From assembly GCA_025738555.1 (NCBI GenBank), contig JAOVFP010000016.1, forward strand, positions 2,852,001 to 2,916,000: a stretch of 64,000 nt of DNA, read 5' to 3'. The DNA is from Cyathus striatus. Lineage: Eukaryota > Basidiomycota > Agaricomycetes > Agaricales > Nidulariaceae. Under the pieces are notes generated by a model. The model was not told the origin of the DNA, ran no database searches, and worked only from the letters and a program-made list of their open reading frames with translations. Within the stretch, counting starts at the first letter, position 1. Each line of letters begins with the position of its first letter. Positions 32,370 to 43,316 of the stretch are shown piece after piece. Made by a program: the position numbers and the translations under genes.

Positions 32370-33215
32370 CACATTGCCACCTCACTCGACAGCAACATCA
32401 CCACGTCAATGCCACAGTTTGTCACCCCCCCTCATCCCTCACCACCTCGCTCGATGACAACATCATCACATCAACGCCCATGCTTTGCCACCCCCCTCTC
32501 GTCCCCGCCACCTCACCTTGCAAATGATGAGCATGTGGCTTCTCTCTCCCCTCTGCACCTCATCTGGCAAATGACAAGGTGCTGTTCTGCCTTCCCCCTC
32601 CACCTCATCTTGCAAGTGACGACGTGTTTCATCTCCTCCCCATCCCCTTGCACCTCATCTAGCAAATGATGAGGTGCTGTTCATCCTCCTCCCCCTGCAC
32701 CTCATCTGGCAAGTGACAAGGTGGTGCTCATCCTCCCCCTCCTTGCACCTCGTCTGGCAAACAATGAGGTGTCATTCATCCTCTGCCCCCTGCACCTCAT
32801 CTTGCAAGTGACGAGGTGCTGTTCATCCTCTCCCCCTGCATTTCGTCTCGCAAGTGACAAGGTGTTTTGTCTCCTCCCCACCCCCTGCACCTTGTCTGGC
32901 ACTTCTCCCTCCACCTTGTCTCCTCCCCATCCCCTTGCACCTTGTCTGGCAAATGACAAGGTGTTATGTCTCCTCCCCTTGCACCTCATCTGGCAAATGA
33001 TGAGGTGCCATTCTGCCTTCCCCCTGCACCTTGTCTCACAAGTGATGAGGTGCTATTCTGCCTTCCCCCTGCACCTTGTCTCGCAAGTGATGAGGTGTTC
33101 TGTCTCCTCCCCCCCCTGCACCTTGTCTGGCAAATGACAGGGTGCTGTTCTCTCCTCTCCCCTTACCTCCTTGTCTTGCAAGCGATGAGGAAGAGCATCC
33201 TCTCCCCCCTCCTCT
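32370..33215 (+). repeat. C-rich degenerate minisatellite
   Basis: About 15 copies of a 45-60 bp unit built on CACCTCATCTGGCAAATGA and CCCCCTGCACC. The same core (GCAARTGAYRAGG) recurs at 38.64-39.14 kb inside KDZ-1. The long frames across it are repeat artefacts. Confidence 0.8.
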
Positions 33216-33660
33216 GCCTCCTCATCTCAGGGAGGAGAGGGGAGAGTGAAGGAAGGGAAGGGGAAAAGCAAGGGGAGGGGAGAGCAAGGAGAGGGAGGAG
33301 AGAGGAAGGGGGAGGATGGGGGAGAGGAGGGGTGAGCGATGGGAGAGGAGGGAGGGGGGAAGAGGGGGGAGGGGATCGGGGGAGAGGAGGGAAGGGGATC
33401 AGGGGAAGAGGAGGGGAGGGGATAGCAAAGGGATAGGATAGCAAAGGGAGAGAATAGCAAAGGGGACAGCAAAGGAAGTGGGTCAAGGGGAGGGGAGGGG
33501 ACAGCAAGGGAAGGGGAGCAGAGGGGAGGGGTTGCCATCTTGCTGCCATAGTGAAGGATGGAGAGGGATAGTGAAGGATGGGGAGGGATAACAAGGGATG
33601 GGGAGGGACAGAAAGGGATGGGGACAGTGAGGAGAGGGAAGGGGATGGTGACAGATCCCA
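33216..33660 (+). repeat. Purine-rich tract
   Basis: Almost pure A/G on +, built of GGGGAGGGGA and GGATGGGGAGGGA words, directly following the pyrimidine-rich block. Reverse-strand Pro/Ser/Leu-rich frames here are not genes. Confidence 0.8.
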
Positions 33661-34266
33661 TCATCACCCCCCTTTGACGTCCTCCCCCTTGATGTGCACT
33701 ACTGCCCACATACATGTGTTGTTGCACCCATTTTCCCCCCCCTCTACCCATTGTTGCCTGCCATTCAGTATATTGTAGACTAGTGTACTTACATAGAAAT
33801 ATGTACCATATAGATACAAAGACAATACATATAGTTATGATATTCATTCAGAGAAGTGCTACAGTGAGATTCCAGATACAAAGACAATACATAAAATTAT
33901 GATATTCATTCAGATGTGTTACAGTGAGATTCCTGTTGTGATGACAGACTTCCCTGAAAGCTCATTTATATTTATGTATGATCACTTGCTATCAAAGTTT
34001 GTATGTGTAGGCGATTTCACATTGAATTGCCTACATCTTATTTTTGTGCTCATCAACATTGTGATTGCTTACATTTTTCTCTCACACTTCATTTGCTTAA
34101 TCAATCAACATTGTCATCACTCATGCTGTTCCCTTATACTATTTATAGATTAGCTGTCAAATTATGATATCATGTACACAGGAATAAAAATAAATGGTGT
34201 GAACATTCTGTTGCCTTTAGATCTTCACATGCCTCATCCCTCTTTCTCTTCCTTACCACTATCATC
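33661..34266. other. No gene recognised
   Basis: AT-rich, with a short direct duplication (AGATACAAAGACAATACAT near 33815 and 33875). No family recognised. Confidence 0.35.
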
Positions 34267-34580
34267 TGTTAGAAGTGATCTGACACTTCTCTGGTGACTA
34301 ATGAACCTTAGGTAGACTTAGGTAAACTTAGGTACTGGACTGGGTTGGGACTTGGTTGGACCCACCTTGGTTCCTTGGACCCTCAGACTTTGGTAGATAA
34401 GCTAGTAGTATATAATCCTGAGGTCCTACAGTGGCAATCCCCACTTGCTCACTGTACATTGACTTCAGGTAAGCTGTACACATACTACTTCAATCTAACA
34501 CTTGCTCACTGTACATTGGACTTCAGACTCTATTGTCTCTCTCAGTCCTGCAGGTCACTGCACTGGTTGTACATCTCACA
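34267..34580 (+). mobile_element. Solo LTR-A
   Basis: A forward LTR-A from TGTTAGAAGTGATC to CATCTCACA, with small internal deletions. The flanking pentamers (TCATC and CATAC) do not match, so the TSD is lost. Confidence 0.88.
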
Positions 34581-34706
34581 CATACCACTCACAAATCCAC
34601 TACATCAGAACATATCAGAGCTCACTTCAACATATCATGCACAGATATACTAGGAACAAATCTCAGTGTTAATGCCACTACAATCAGTGGCAATACTGAC
34701 AATTCA

Positions 34707-36655
34707 TGTCAGAAGTAACAAGAATAGAGGGGGTGGATGGAGAGAGAATAGAGGATAATAAAGTAAGCAAGAGAAGGTGATAAGGGAGCAAATAACTCAG
34801 ACACAAACACTGACACAGACACAAGATGGGGAGGAAACTTGTTAACTACTACCAAGATACAGAGTGTTTATATACTGAGGGTGTCTACCAAAGTCCCAAC
34901 CAAGGTCCATGTAACTAAGGTAACTGACAGCTGTCAATCTGTCAATCACATATCTGTCAATCACAGAACTGTCAAGTATGACAGGTGACAAGTGACAGCT
35001 GTCAAAGAAGCTGTGCAACCCTGAATATCTAACACTCCCACCTTGCACAGCTAGTACAACCAAACTCCCACCTAATCCAACACAAGTCCATAGAAACCAA
35101 AGTCCATCAAAGAACAATATGGGAAGAAGGTCCATACTGAGTTCTAGCAGCAGAAGCAGAAATATAGGGAGAGGGAGGTGGAGAATTACTTGGAGAGTGA
35201 ATGGGGGAAGAGAGGAAATGATAAGCAGAGTTGGCCTGCTGCATGGATCTATTATGAGAAGAGTTGGACATAATCCAATCCTTGACTTCCTGAGGCATGT
35301 CATACATGCACCTAGCAGCAATATGACCAGTCCTTCCACACCTATGACAAGCACCCTCATTTGTGGGATTGCACCATCTAAAACCCTTGGAATCCACTGG
35401 AGTAGGACTCCCACCTAATCTTGATGACCCTGTATGTCCCTGAGATCTAACACCTGAATGACCTTGACCAGAACCTGAATGACCATGACCAAAACCTGAA
35501 TGATCATGACCAGAACCTGTAAATCCACCAAAAGCATGCTTCCTCTGAGCAGAAGCAGCAAGTCCAGAAATGGGGGCAAGAGAAGTGGAAGTGTGATCCA
35601 CATCTGCAGAAGTGGCAGACTGGAGTAGAACCTTCAACTCCTCCAAAGTAAGTTCCTCCTTCCTAGCAAGAATGGCAATCCTAGTGGAATGGAAGGATTC
35701 ATCCAAATTCATAAGAATGACATCAACAACTTCTGTGTCATTATCAATCTTGCAGCCAAGACCAGTGAGCTTCTTGGAAGCTGCAACAACAGACTGAATG
35801 TAGAAATCAATAGGCTTGGTAATGTCATGGTGAACACTGTAGAACTCCTTCCTGTACTGCATCCTGGTACCAACAGTAGACTTCTCAAAATGGCCCTTGA
35901 GTGTGGCCCAAGCTTCCCTGCCAGACACCAGATCCTCTACAAGGTACTGGTATTCATCATGAATCTTGGCATAGATATAGGCAACCAGCTGCCTGTCAAC
36001 AGCTTTCCACTGTTTCAATTCCTTGGGATCTTTAGGAGGAGACCCAGAGGAGACCCCTGTAATGCCTGCACCTAAAAAGAACATGTTCATCTTTTTAACC
36101 CATAAGTGCCAGTTGTTGGAAGTGAGGATGGGAATATTGGCCATAAGTTCAGAAGCATTGTGGAGAGACATGGTGAATGATGACTGGAAATAAAAAGATT
36201 GATGGTGTAGGAATGAATGATGAATTGTAATGGGACTACCAGAACAATCAGAGGACTGTAATTGAAAAAGGTTGATTGGTGAATAAGCAGTGGTAATATG
36301 TTGTGGCAAAGATTAAAAGGCGGGGCCCATAACCTGTCAGAAGTAACAAGAATAAAGGAGGGTGGTTGAGAGGATAGAGAGTAATAAAGAGCAAGGAGGT
36401 GATAGGGAGCAAATAACTCAGACACAAACACTGACACAGACACAAGATGGGGAGGAAACTTGTTTACTACTATCAAGATACAGAGTGTTTATATACTAAG
36501 GGTGTCTACCAAAGTCCCAACCAAGGTCCATGTAACTAAGGTAACTGACAGCTGTCAATCTGTCAATCACATATCTGTCAATCACAGAACTGTCAAGTAT
36601 GACAGGTGACAAGTGACAGCTGTCAAAGAAGCTGTGCAACCCTGAATATCTAACA
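34707..36655 (-). mobile_element. Gag-only LTR element 2 (TR-GAG-like, LTR-B family)
   Basis: Reverse orientation: 5' LTR 36335-36655, primer site 36322-36334 (GGTTATGGGCCCC on the reverse strand), gag ORF, GGTGGGAG purine tract, 3' LTR 34707-35034. Flanks ATTCA and ATTCC match at 4 of 5, but the left and right flanks belong to different sequences (unknown versus TRIM-1), so rearrangement is possible. Confidence 0.9.
35107..36171 (-). CDS. Copia-type Gag protein, 354 aa
   Basis: An intact reverse-strand ORF homologous along its length to the gag at 13424-14515. It has the same start region (NNWHLWVKKMNMFF), the DTEVVDVILMNLDESF motif, a Gly/His-rich linker with HSGSGQGHSG-type repeats, the zinc knuckle CHRCGRTGHIAARC and the VKDWIMSNSSHNRSM tail. 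The frame stays open upstream to 36309, but the ATG at 36171 aligns with the start of the other copies and is preferred. No pol follows; the stop lies 72 bp before the 3' LTR. Confidence 0.9.
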   Translation of the reverse strand: MSLHNASELMANIPILTSNNWHLWVKKMNMFFLGAGITGVSSGSPPKDPKELKQWKAVDRQLVAYIYAKIHDEYQYLVEDLVSGREAWATLKGHFEKSTVGTRMQYRKEFYSVHHDITKPIDFYIQSVVAASKKLTGLGCKIDNDTEVVDVILMNLDESFHSTRIAILARKEELTLEELKVLLQSATSADVDHTSTSLAPISGLAASAQRKHAFGGFTGSGHDHSGFGHGHSGSGQGHSGVRSQGHTGSSRLGGSPTPVDSKGFRWCNPTNEGACHRCGRTGHIAARCMYDMPQEVKDWIMSNSSHNRSMQQANSAYHFLSSPIHSPSNSPPPSPYISASAARTQYGPSSHIVL

Positions 36656-36857
36656 ATTCCTGCCAAGAGCCTCTGTGTATTACTGGGTAGGCATATATGG
36701 AATACTCAGGGACTCTACCTGTCACATGACTAATACATCATCATGCAACACTCTCCCCTGATGTGGCAGGTCTTGTGACTTTGGATCATGTGACCGTGAG
36801 ACACTTTGCTGAATAAGCAGATTCCCACACACAGTGTAGTGCTCGGGGCCCATAACC
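36656..36857 (-). mobile_element. TRIM-1 3' LTR fragment and complete interior
   Basis: 36656-36750 is part of a reversed LTR. 36751-36857 is the 107-bp interior, with polypurine tract reversed (CTCTCCCCT) and primer site at 36845-36857. With the adjacent LTR it shows the TRIM-1 plan: LTR, primer site, about 85 bp, polypurine tract, LTR. Confidence 0.9.
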
Positions 36858-37226
36858 TATTAGATGTAGCAAAGTGACCACACCAGGGTTTGAACCTGGG
36901 ACCTATCTGATAGTTTCAGAGTGCTCTAACCAACTGAGCTATATGGTCTTGTTCAAGTGAAAGTTGGGTTGTATTATATATACCCAAGGACCAAGTGTGT
37001 TATTCCTGCCAAGAGCCTCTGTGTATTACTGAGTATTCCATATATGCCTATCCAGTAATACACAGAGGCTCTTGGCAGGAATAACACACTTGGTCCTTGG
37101 GTATATATAATACAACCCAACTTTCACTTGAACAAGACCATATAGCTCAGTTGGTTAGAGCACTCTGAAACTATCAGATAGGTCCCAGGTTCAAACCCTG
37201 GTGTGGTCACTTTGCTACATCTAATA
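36858..37226. mobile_element. Inverted TRIM-1 LTR pair (174-bp arms)
   Basis: 36858-37031 is a reversed LTR and 37053-37226 a forward one, nearly perfect inverted copies with a 21-bp spacer. Both carry the tRNA-like segment (36876-36948 reverse and 37136-37208 forward). The left LTR serves as 5' LTR for the interior at 36751-36857. Confidence 0.9.
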
Positions 37227-37536
37227 TGCACAGCTTCTTTGACAGCTGTCACTTGTCACCTGTCATACTTGACAGTTCTATGATTGACAGATATGTGATT
37301 GACAGATTGACAGCTGTCAGTTACCTTAGTTACATGGACCTTGGTTGGGACTTTGGTAGACACCCTCAGCATATATAAACACTCTGTAACTTGGTAGTAG
37401 TCAACAAGTTTCCTCCCCATCTTGTGTCTGTGTCAGTGTTTGTGTCTGAGTTATCTGCTCTCTTATTACCTTCCTTGCTCTTATTATCCCTCTATTCTCT
37501 CTCCATCCACCCCCTCTATTCTTGTTACTTCTGATA
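37227..37536 (+). mobile_element. LTR-B, 5' truncated
   Basis: Forward LTR-B from TGCACAGCTTC (first 17 bp missing) to TTCTGATA (mutated end). It abuts the TRIM-1 inverted pair. Confidence 0.85.
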
Positions 37537-37590
37537 CTGGTAAGTATCTTATTTCTCTAATATATGATAACAAATAACAAGCTATTTAGG

Positions 37591-38270
37591 AGCACTTTAC
37601 GGTCCCCCACATGTTTACATGGAGTTCATGTGGACTCCGTGTAATTTTCCGGGAGCTTATGTGGAGTCCACATAGACATTGGGAGACTCTATGTGGAGTG
37701 AACATGGAGCTTACATGGAGTATAGAAGGATTGATACAGAGATAAGTCTGTGTACGAACTCCACATGGACTCCATGTGGAATACAGGGAGTGTCAGTGGA
37801 CTCCAGGTAAAATTTCCACATAAAGTCCATGTATACTCCATGTAAAGTCTACATAATCCTGTCAGAAGTAACAAAGAATAAGGAGTGTGGTAGAGAGAGA
37901 ATAGAAGATAATGAAGAGCAAAGAGGGTGATAGTGGAGTAAAGACTCAGACACAAACACAGACACAGACACAAGATGGGGAGGAAACTTGTTGACAACTA
38001 CCAAGTTACAGAGTGTTTATATACTGAGTAAGTCTACCAAAGTCCTAACCAAAGTCCTGTAACTAAGGTAACTGACAGCTGTCAATCTGTCAATCACAAA
38101 TCTGTCAATCAAGTATCTGTCAATCGATCTGTCAAGTATGACAGGTGACAAGTGACAGCTGTCAAGGAAGCTGTGCAACCCAGAATATCTAACAAATCCT
38201 TGTGTACTCCATGTAATCTCTGTTCACTCCTTGTGCACCACTAAAGTAAACCACTCTTTACTTTATTATA
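37591..38270. repeat. KDZ-1 left subterminal word array
   Basis: Irregular repeats of CATGTGGACTCC and CATGGAGTCCACAT, interrupted by a reversed LTR-B at 37860-38194. The right array (50620-51050) uses the same words. Confidence 0.78.
37860..38194 (-). mobile_element. Solo LTR-B (subtype 2), TSD AATCC
   Basis: A reversed LTR-B. AATCC is duplicated at 37855-37859 and 38195-38199. Confidence 0.93.
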
Positions 38271-38289
38271 GTAAAAATAATATAATTAA

Positions 38290-38398
38290 TATAAAATGTC
38301 CCCAACAGGAATTGAACTACTGACATAGTGTGTTAACTTACCAAAGTACGACGCAACTTACCATTACACCAACTCAGCTTGTGGTCTGTGTAGCACAA
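38290..38398 (-). other. tRNA-like A/B-box segment in KDZ-1 left arm
   Basis: On the reverse strand, AGCTGAGTTGGTGTAATGG (A-box like) is followed by GTAGTTCAATTCC (B-box like) and a TTTT run. It occupies the same place relative to the element end as 29480-29566 in KDZ-2. Confidence 0.5.
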
Positions 38399-38479
38399 AC
38401 TCCACAAGACTAGTGGGCGTGCTCGGTGGTACCTGGCTGTTGGCAACAAAACATATGCGCTGTCAACATTGACAACGAA

Positions 38480-40780
38480 TGCATTACTCTCCCTCTTCCC
38501 TCTTCCCTCTTCCCTCTTCCCTCTTCCCTCTTCCCTCTTCCCTCCTCCAGCTCTCCCCTCCTTGTCGCTCTCGAGCTTCATGCTCACAATGACGAATGAC
38601 GAATGATGTTTCATTCTCCCCCTCCATCCGTTCCCTCCCCTCCCCTCGTTATGCAAGTGATGAAGATGGGCGCCATGCTGTCCCGTCCCTCCCTCCTCGC
38701 TGCTTCCACCCCGTCATCGGCACCACATAGGGCATTGCCCCCAAGACACTCTCAAAGTGTACGTCGAAGCCAGGTACACTAATTCCTCCCCTATCTTGAG
38801 TCTCCTGCTAACTCACGTCCCACAGCGTCATCTACGAATCGTAGACGTGTCAGCAGCCAGCCCCCTCTCCTCTGTGCCCCCTGCATCATGATGATGACAA
38901 TGCCCTGTCATCCGTCCCCCTCTTCCCGTGATGTGATGACCATGACACTGCTTGCAAGAACAACATCGATGCCACATTGTCGATGCTCCCCTCCCATCTT
39001 GCAAATGACAAAGATGTCTTGTCATGTCCCTCCTTCCCCCCCTCTCTCTCCTTCCCCCCCCCCTCTCTCCTCTTGCCCTTTGACCCTTGTCTTGCAAGTG
39101 ACGAGGGCAAGCGTCTTCTCACCCCTCATCTCGCAAGTGATGGGTGGGAACGTCTTTTTCCACAAGATGTCAACACCACACTAACTCTTCCTCATCCCCC
39201 TCCTTGTTCTAGCCATGTTGCCTATGTGCTGTCACCAGGTAAGCCCCCCCAGCTCCACCCTCATCCTCTCTAACATCCACCACCTCTATCCCCACAGTGT
39301 CATCAACGTAGGACCCGCTACCTCACCCACCCCAATTCAATGTCCCCCCCCATCAAGCTGGTCTCACTCATATCAGCCCCTCCTCCCTTCTACTCCCTGT
39401 GTCACAGAGACAACGACACCGCTGGCAAGAACGTTGTTGATGCTACAACATCCAGCTCTCTCTTTCCCCTCCCCCCCTGCATCATGAAAGGACAATGACG
39501 CCTGCCACGTTGGCAATGTCATACAGCCCCCTTCCCTGGGTGATGACAATAGCGACAATCCTATTGCCTTCGCAATGTCATCGATGCCACATCAACCATT
39601 GCCACCTGCGTCTCCCACCTCTCTCACCTCCTCCAGCTCGCCCTCAGATCCTGGTAAGTAATATTCCTCAGCTCAAGTCCCACCAGCTAACTCATGTCCC
39701 ACAGCATCATCTACACATTGTAGACAGCTACATTGGCGCTGTGGCATCTGCCCCCTCTCCTCACCTCCTCTGCATCATAATGATGATGATGCCCTATCAT
39801 CCACCCCCCTCTTCCCTCCTCCCTGCGACAAGACAACAATGGCGCCACTGGCAGGAACGGCATCACTGCCACATCATCTGGCCCTCCTCTCCCATGTCGT
39901 GATGACGACAGGCCATGTCATCCAGCTCCCTCCAGCCCTCTTCTCCCCCGCATCGACAGTGTGTCACCAGCCTCGTTTGCTGCCTGCTACAATGCCCCCA
40001 ACCTCAATGCTCTCCTACCTCCACCCCATCCTTCCCACCTCAATTCCCAGTATTATCGATTTCACATAGGACCCCTCGCCCCATTGGCTTCAACTTCGCT
40101 GACTCCTCGCACTCACACCCCCACTGTGTCATCAGGGTGTCATGGCATCAACAAAACTACGCTGAGACACCTCCCTCCAGCTCATCCCATGACATGTAGC
40201 CTGTGTCCCCCACCTTGACCTCCCCTGCTCCCTCCTTGCCTGCGAGGGCAAATACTTCCAGCCTCTACCTCTCTCGCCTATCACCTGCACCACCACTTCC
40301 CTCCTTTTGTCCCCCTCCTTCATCCTCGCCCCCCTCTGGCTGTCTCCACCTTCTAGCACCGCCCTCATCCCCTGTTGTATTGATGTGTCCACACCACATC
40401 ATCAACTTCCCAGCACAATGGCGGCGCGCCTTTACCCCCTCTCCCCTCTTGACTGTCACCACAGCCATGATCTCTCCCTTGCGCCAACTGCCTCAACAAG
40501 CCATCCTGGTCGCCAGAACCCCACCTCAACATCACCAACGCTCTCACTTACACCCCCCCACATCGTTGTTGTGGTCATGATGTCATTTCGATGTCTCATT
40601 CACCACTCACCCACCCACCCTTCTCCCTTCTCCCTCCCTTGTCCCACTGCAATGGCACCACCACCACCTTTCACTCTCCTCACTTCCTCAGGGGAAGGCA
40701 TAGATGCTACCACTCACACCACCCGTAGCCATACCATCTCCCTTCTCTCTGCGTTGAGATCATCACGAGCTTCAGAGGTG
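38480..40780 (+). repeat. C-rich block of KDZ-1
   Basis: Starts with a heptamer run of CCCTCTT (38493-38548), then long C/T-rich sequence with GCAAGTGAYGAGG and TGTCATCGATGCC words. CpG is more frequent than in the surrounding LTRs. Overlapping frames on both strands are Pro/Ser/His-rich and look like composition artefacts; I call no gene. Confidence 0.6.
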
Positions 40781-40781
40781 G

Positions 40782-40845
40782 GCTTTGCTATTTCTGCTGA
40801 GAAGTGATCTAACATTAGATCACTTCTCAGCAAAAATAGCAAAGC
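40782..40845. repeat. Perfect-loop hairpin, 31-bp arms
   Basis: Arms 40782-40812 and 40815-40845 are inverted copies with one mismatch and a 2-nt loop (CA). The stem contains GAGAAGTGATCTAA. It lies between the C-rich block and gene A. Confidence 0.85.
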
Positions 40846-42187
40846 TTACCTGTTGATCAGTAATGAATTGCTTCTCAGCACACATTGATCAGCCATGTCC
40901 ATTTGACTTGGCACATGGAGTCCTTTGAGTCGACTCTCTGCCTTGTCTTTTGTCTCAATGGTGGTTAGTGTAGGTGATGTATTAGGATAGTAGTTGTTTA
41001 GTATAGGTATAGCATGAGTGATTTGTTGTTTAGCACGAGATATTATTAGATGTATAGATAAGTTTAAGTTATATTTGGTGTGTGCCTTATGAATCACATG
41101 TGTTTTCATGTGTGTGGGAGAAGAGTTAATTTTAGTACATCTGTGTACAGTATATATTGCTCATGTGAACTATTTTGCTTTCCTTCCCCCCCATCACTTG
41201 CCTAAGCACACAAATACTTTCAGCTTGAGTTTATTTTTACAACTACAATGGCCCCCAAATCTTCCAAACAACAACAAAAATCCACAAAGTTAGATATTAC
41301 TAAATTTCGCTTATTTTTAAGATTAATATTTCTAATTAACTATTTAGAAATTCTTCTAAGCCTGCTGTTGAAACTGACAAAGATACTATTAATAAACCAA
41401 TTTCAAAATGACAAACAAAGTAAGATCTTTTATATGAATTATATACAAAGCTAATTATCATGTCATAGAAATTCCAACAAACCTTTGGTTGAGCCAGAGG
41501 AGTCTAAGCCTAAGACAAAAAAACCCAAGTAAGTACTGATATTGATAGTATAATTTTTTATTTATATTACTTTATATTTAGAAAAACAAGCACTCAGCAC
41601 ATTCAAGAAGGTATTAAGGAAGATGCTAAAGGTGCCCCTGAGAAATTGACAAAAGCTGCAAAAATTCTTGAAATTGGAGGTGATGCTGTAGCCCCTCCAC
41701 CTATTATTTGGGCCTCAGCTTCAACTTTGCCACCTCAGCCCATGAGAGTTATTTCCTCTGATATTGAGGATGAGCTGAATACAGAACAAGCTGAGCTGAT
41801 AGTACAAAAGAACATGGAATCTGGGTCTAAAGCTAAAATTGGGACTAAAGCTCAGTATGTTGCACTCTCCCACAGTTATCACTGGACTCTCACTGAACTC
41901 TCACTAGACTCTCACTAGACTATCGAGAATCCAGTGAGAGTCTCACTACACTATCAGTAGGGCACATGAACTCTACCTGAACTCCACTGAACTCAAGTGC
42001 TTAAGCTGTACCTAGACTCTATTGTCACAGTTGTAACATGTTTCCCACAGTCATCACACTTATCATATATGTGTGAAAGTGTGCCATGTTGGAAAATGTT
42101 GGAAAACATGTGACATATTAGAAAAAGCGTGACATGTTGGAAAGTGTGACATGTGTGACATCCAATATTTTCCAACATGTCACACAG

Positions 42188-42882
42188 ATTCTATTGTCAC
42201 AGTTGTAATGTGTTTCCCACAGTTATCATACCTGTCACACATGTGTGAAAGGTTGGAAAATGTGGGAAAAGTGTGACATATTGGAAAATGTTGGAAAAGT
42301 GTGACATGTTGGAAAATATTAGAAAAAGTGTGGTGCCTAAGCTTTACCTAGACACTATTGTCACACATGTATGAAAGTGTGACATGTTGGAAAATGTTGG
42401 AAAAAGCGTGACATGTGTGGGAAAAAGTGTGACATGTTGGAAAAAGCGTGACATGTTTGGAAAAAGTTGGAAACAGAAGTGTGACATGTGTGACAAGCGT
42501 GGGGAAAGTGTGACATGTTGGAAAAAGTTGGGTAAGTGTGATGGTTATGATATGTGACACTTTTCTAACACGTCACACTTTTTCCCACGCTTGTCACACA
42601 TGTCACATTTTTGTTTCCAACTTTTTCCAAACATGTCACGCTTTTTCCCACACATGTCACGCTTTTTCCAACATTTTCCAACATGTCACACTTTCATATA
42701 TGTGTGACAATAGTATCTAGGTAAAGCTTAGGCACCACACTTTTTCTAATATTTTCCAACATGTCACACTTTTCCAACATTTTCCAATATGTCACACTTT
42801 TCCCACATTTTCCAACCTTTCACACATGTGTGACAGGTATGATAACTGTGGGAAACACATTACAACTGTGACAATAGAGTCT
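42188..42882. repeat. Long inverted repeat inside E2 (~335-bp arms)
   Basis: Reading inward from both sides gives the same order: CTATTGTCACAGTTGTAATG, GTTTCCCACAGTTATCATACC, repeated GTGTGACATGTTGG words, with a short spacer near 42540. Transcription would give a long hairpin RNA. Confidence 0.85.
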
Positions 42883-42992
42883 GCCTGAAGTCTACCTGGA
42901 GTCCACCTGATCTTGTGGAGTGAGATATACAGCTTATTCTCACTAGATTCTCATTGGACTCTCAGAGATTCTCACCCAATGAGAGCTAGGTG

Positions 42993-43316
42993 TGTTAGAT
43001 ATTCAGGGTTGCACAGCTTCTTTGACAGCTGTCACTTGTCACCTGTCATACTTGACAGTTCTGTGATTGACAGATATGTGATTGACAGATTGACAGCTGT
43101 CAGTTACCTTAGTTACATGGACCTTGGTTGGGACTTTGGTAGACACCCTCAGTATATAAACACTCTGTATCTTGGTAGTAGTAAACAAGTTTCCTCCCCA
43201 TCTTGTGTCTGTGTCTGTGTTTGTGTCTGAGTCTTTGCTCCACTATCACCCTCTTTGCTCTTCATTATCCTCTATTCTCTCTCTACCACACTCCTTATTC
43301 TTTGTTACTTCTGACA
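42993..43316 (+). mobile_element. Solo LTR-B, TSD AGGTG
   Basis: A forward LTR-B in E2. AGGTG is duplicated at 42988-42992 and 43317-43321. Confidence 0.93.

Noticed and set aside
32250..33847. Long Pro/Ser/Leu-rich ORFs as genes
   Set aside because: They run across C/T-rich or A/G-rich repeats in several frames on both strands and have no domain.
38828..40807. Overlapping ORFs in the C-rich block of KDZ-1
   Set aside because: Composition-driven open frames on both strands without motifs; none is conserved with KDZ-2.
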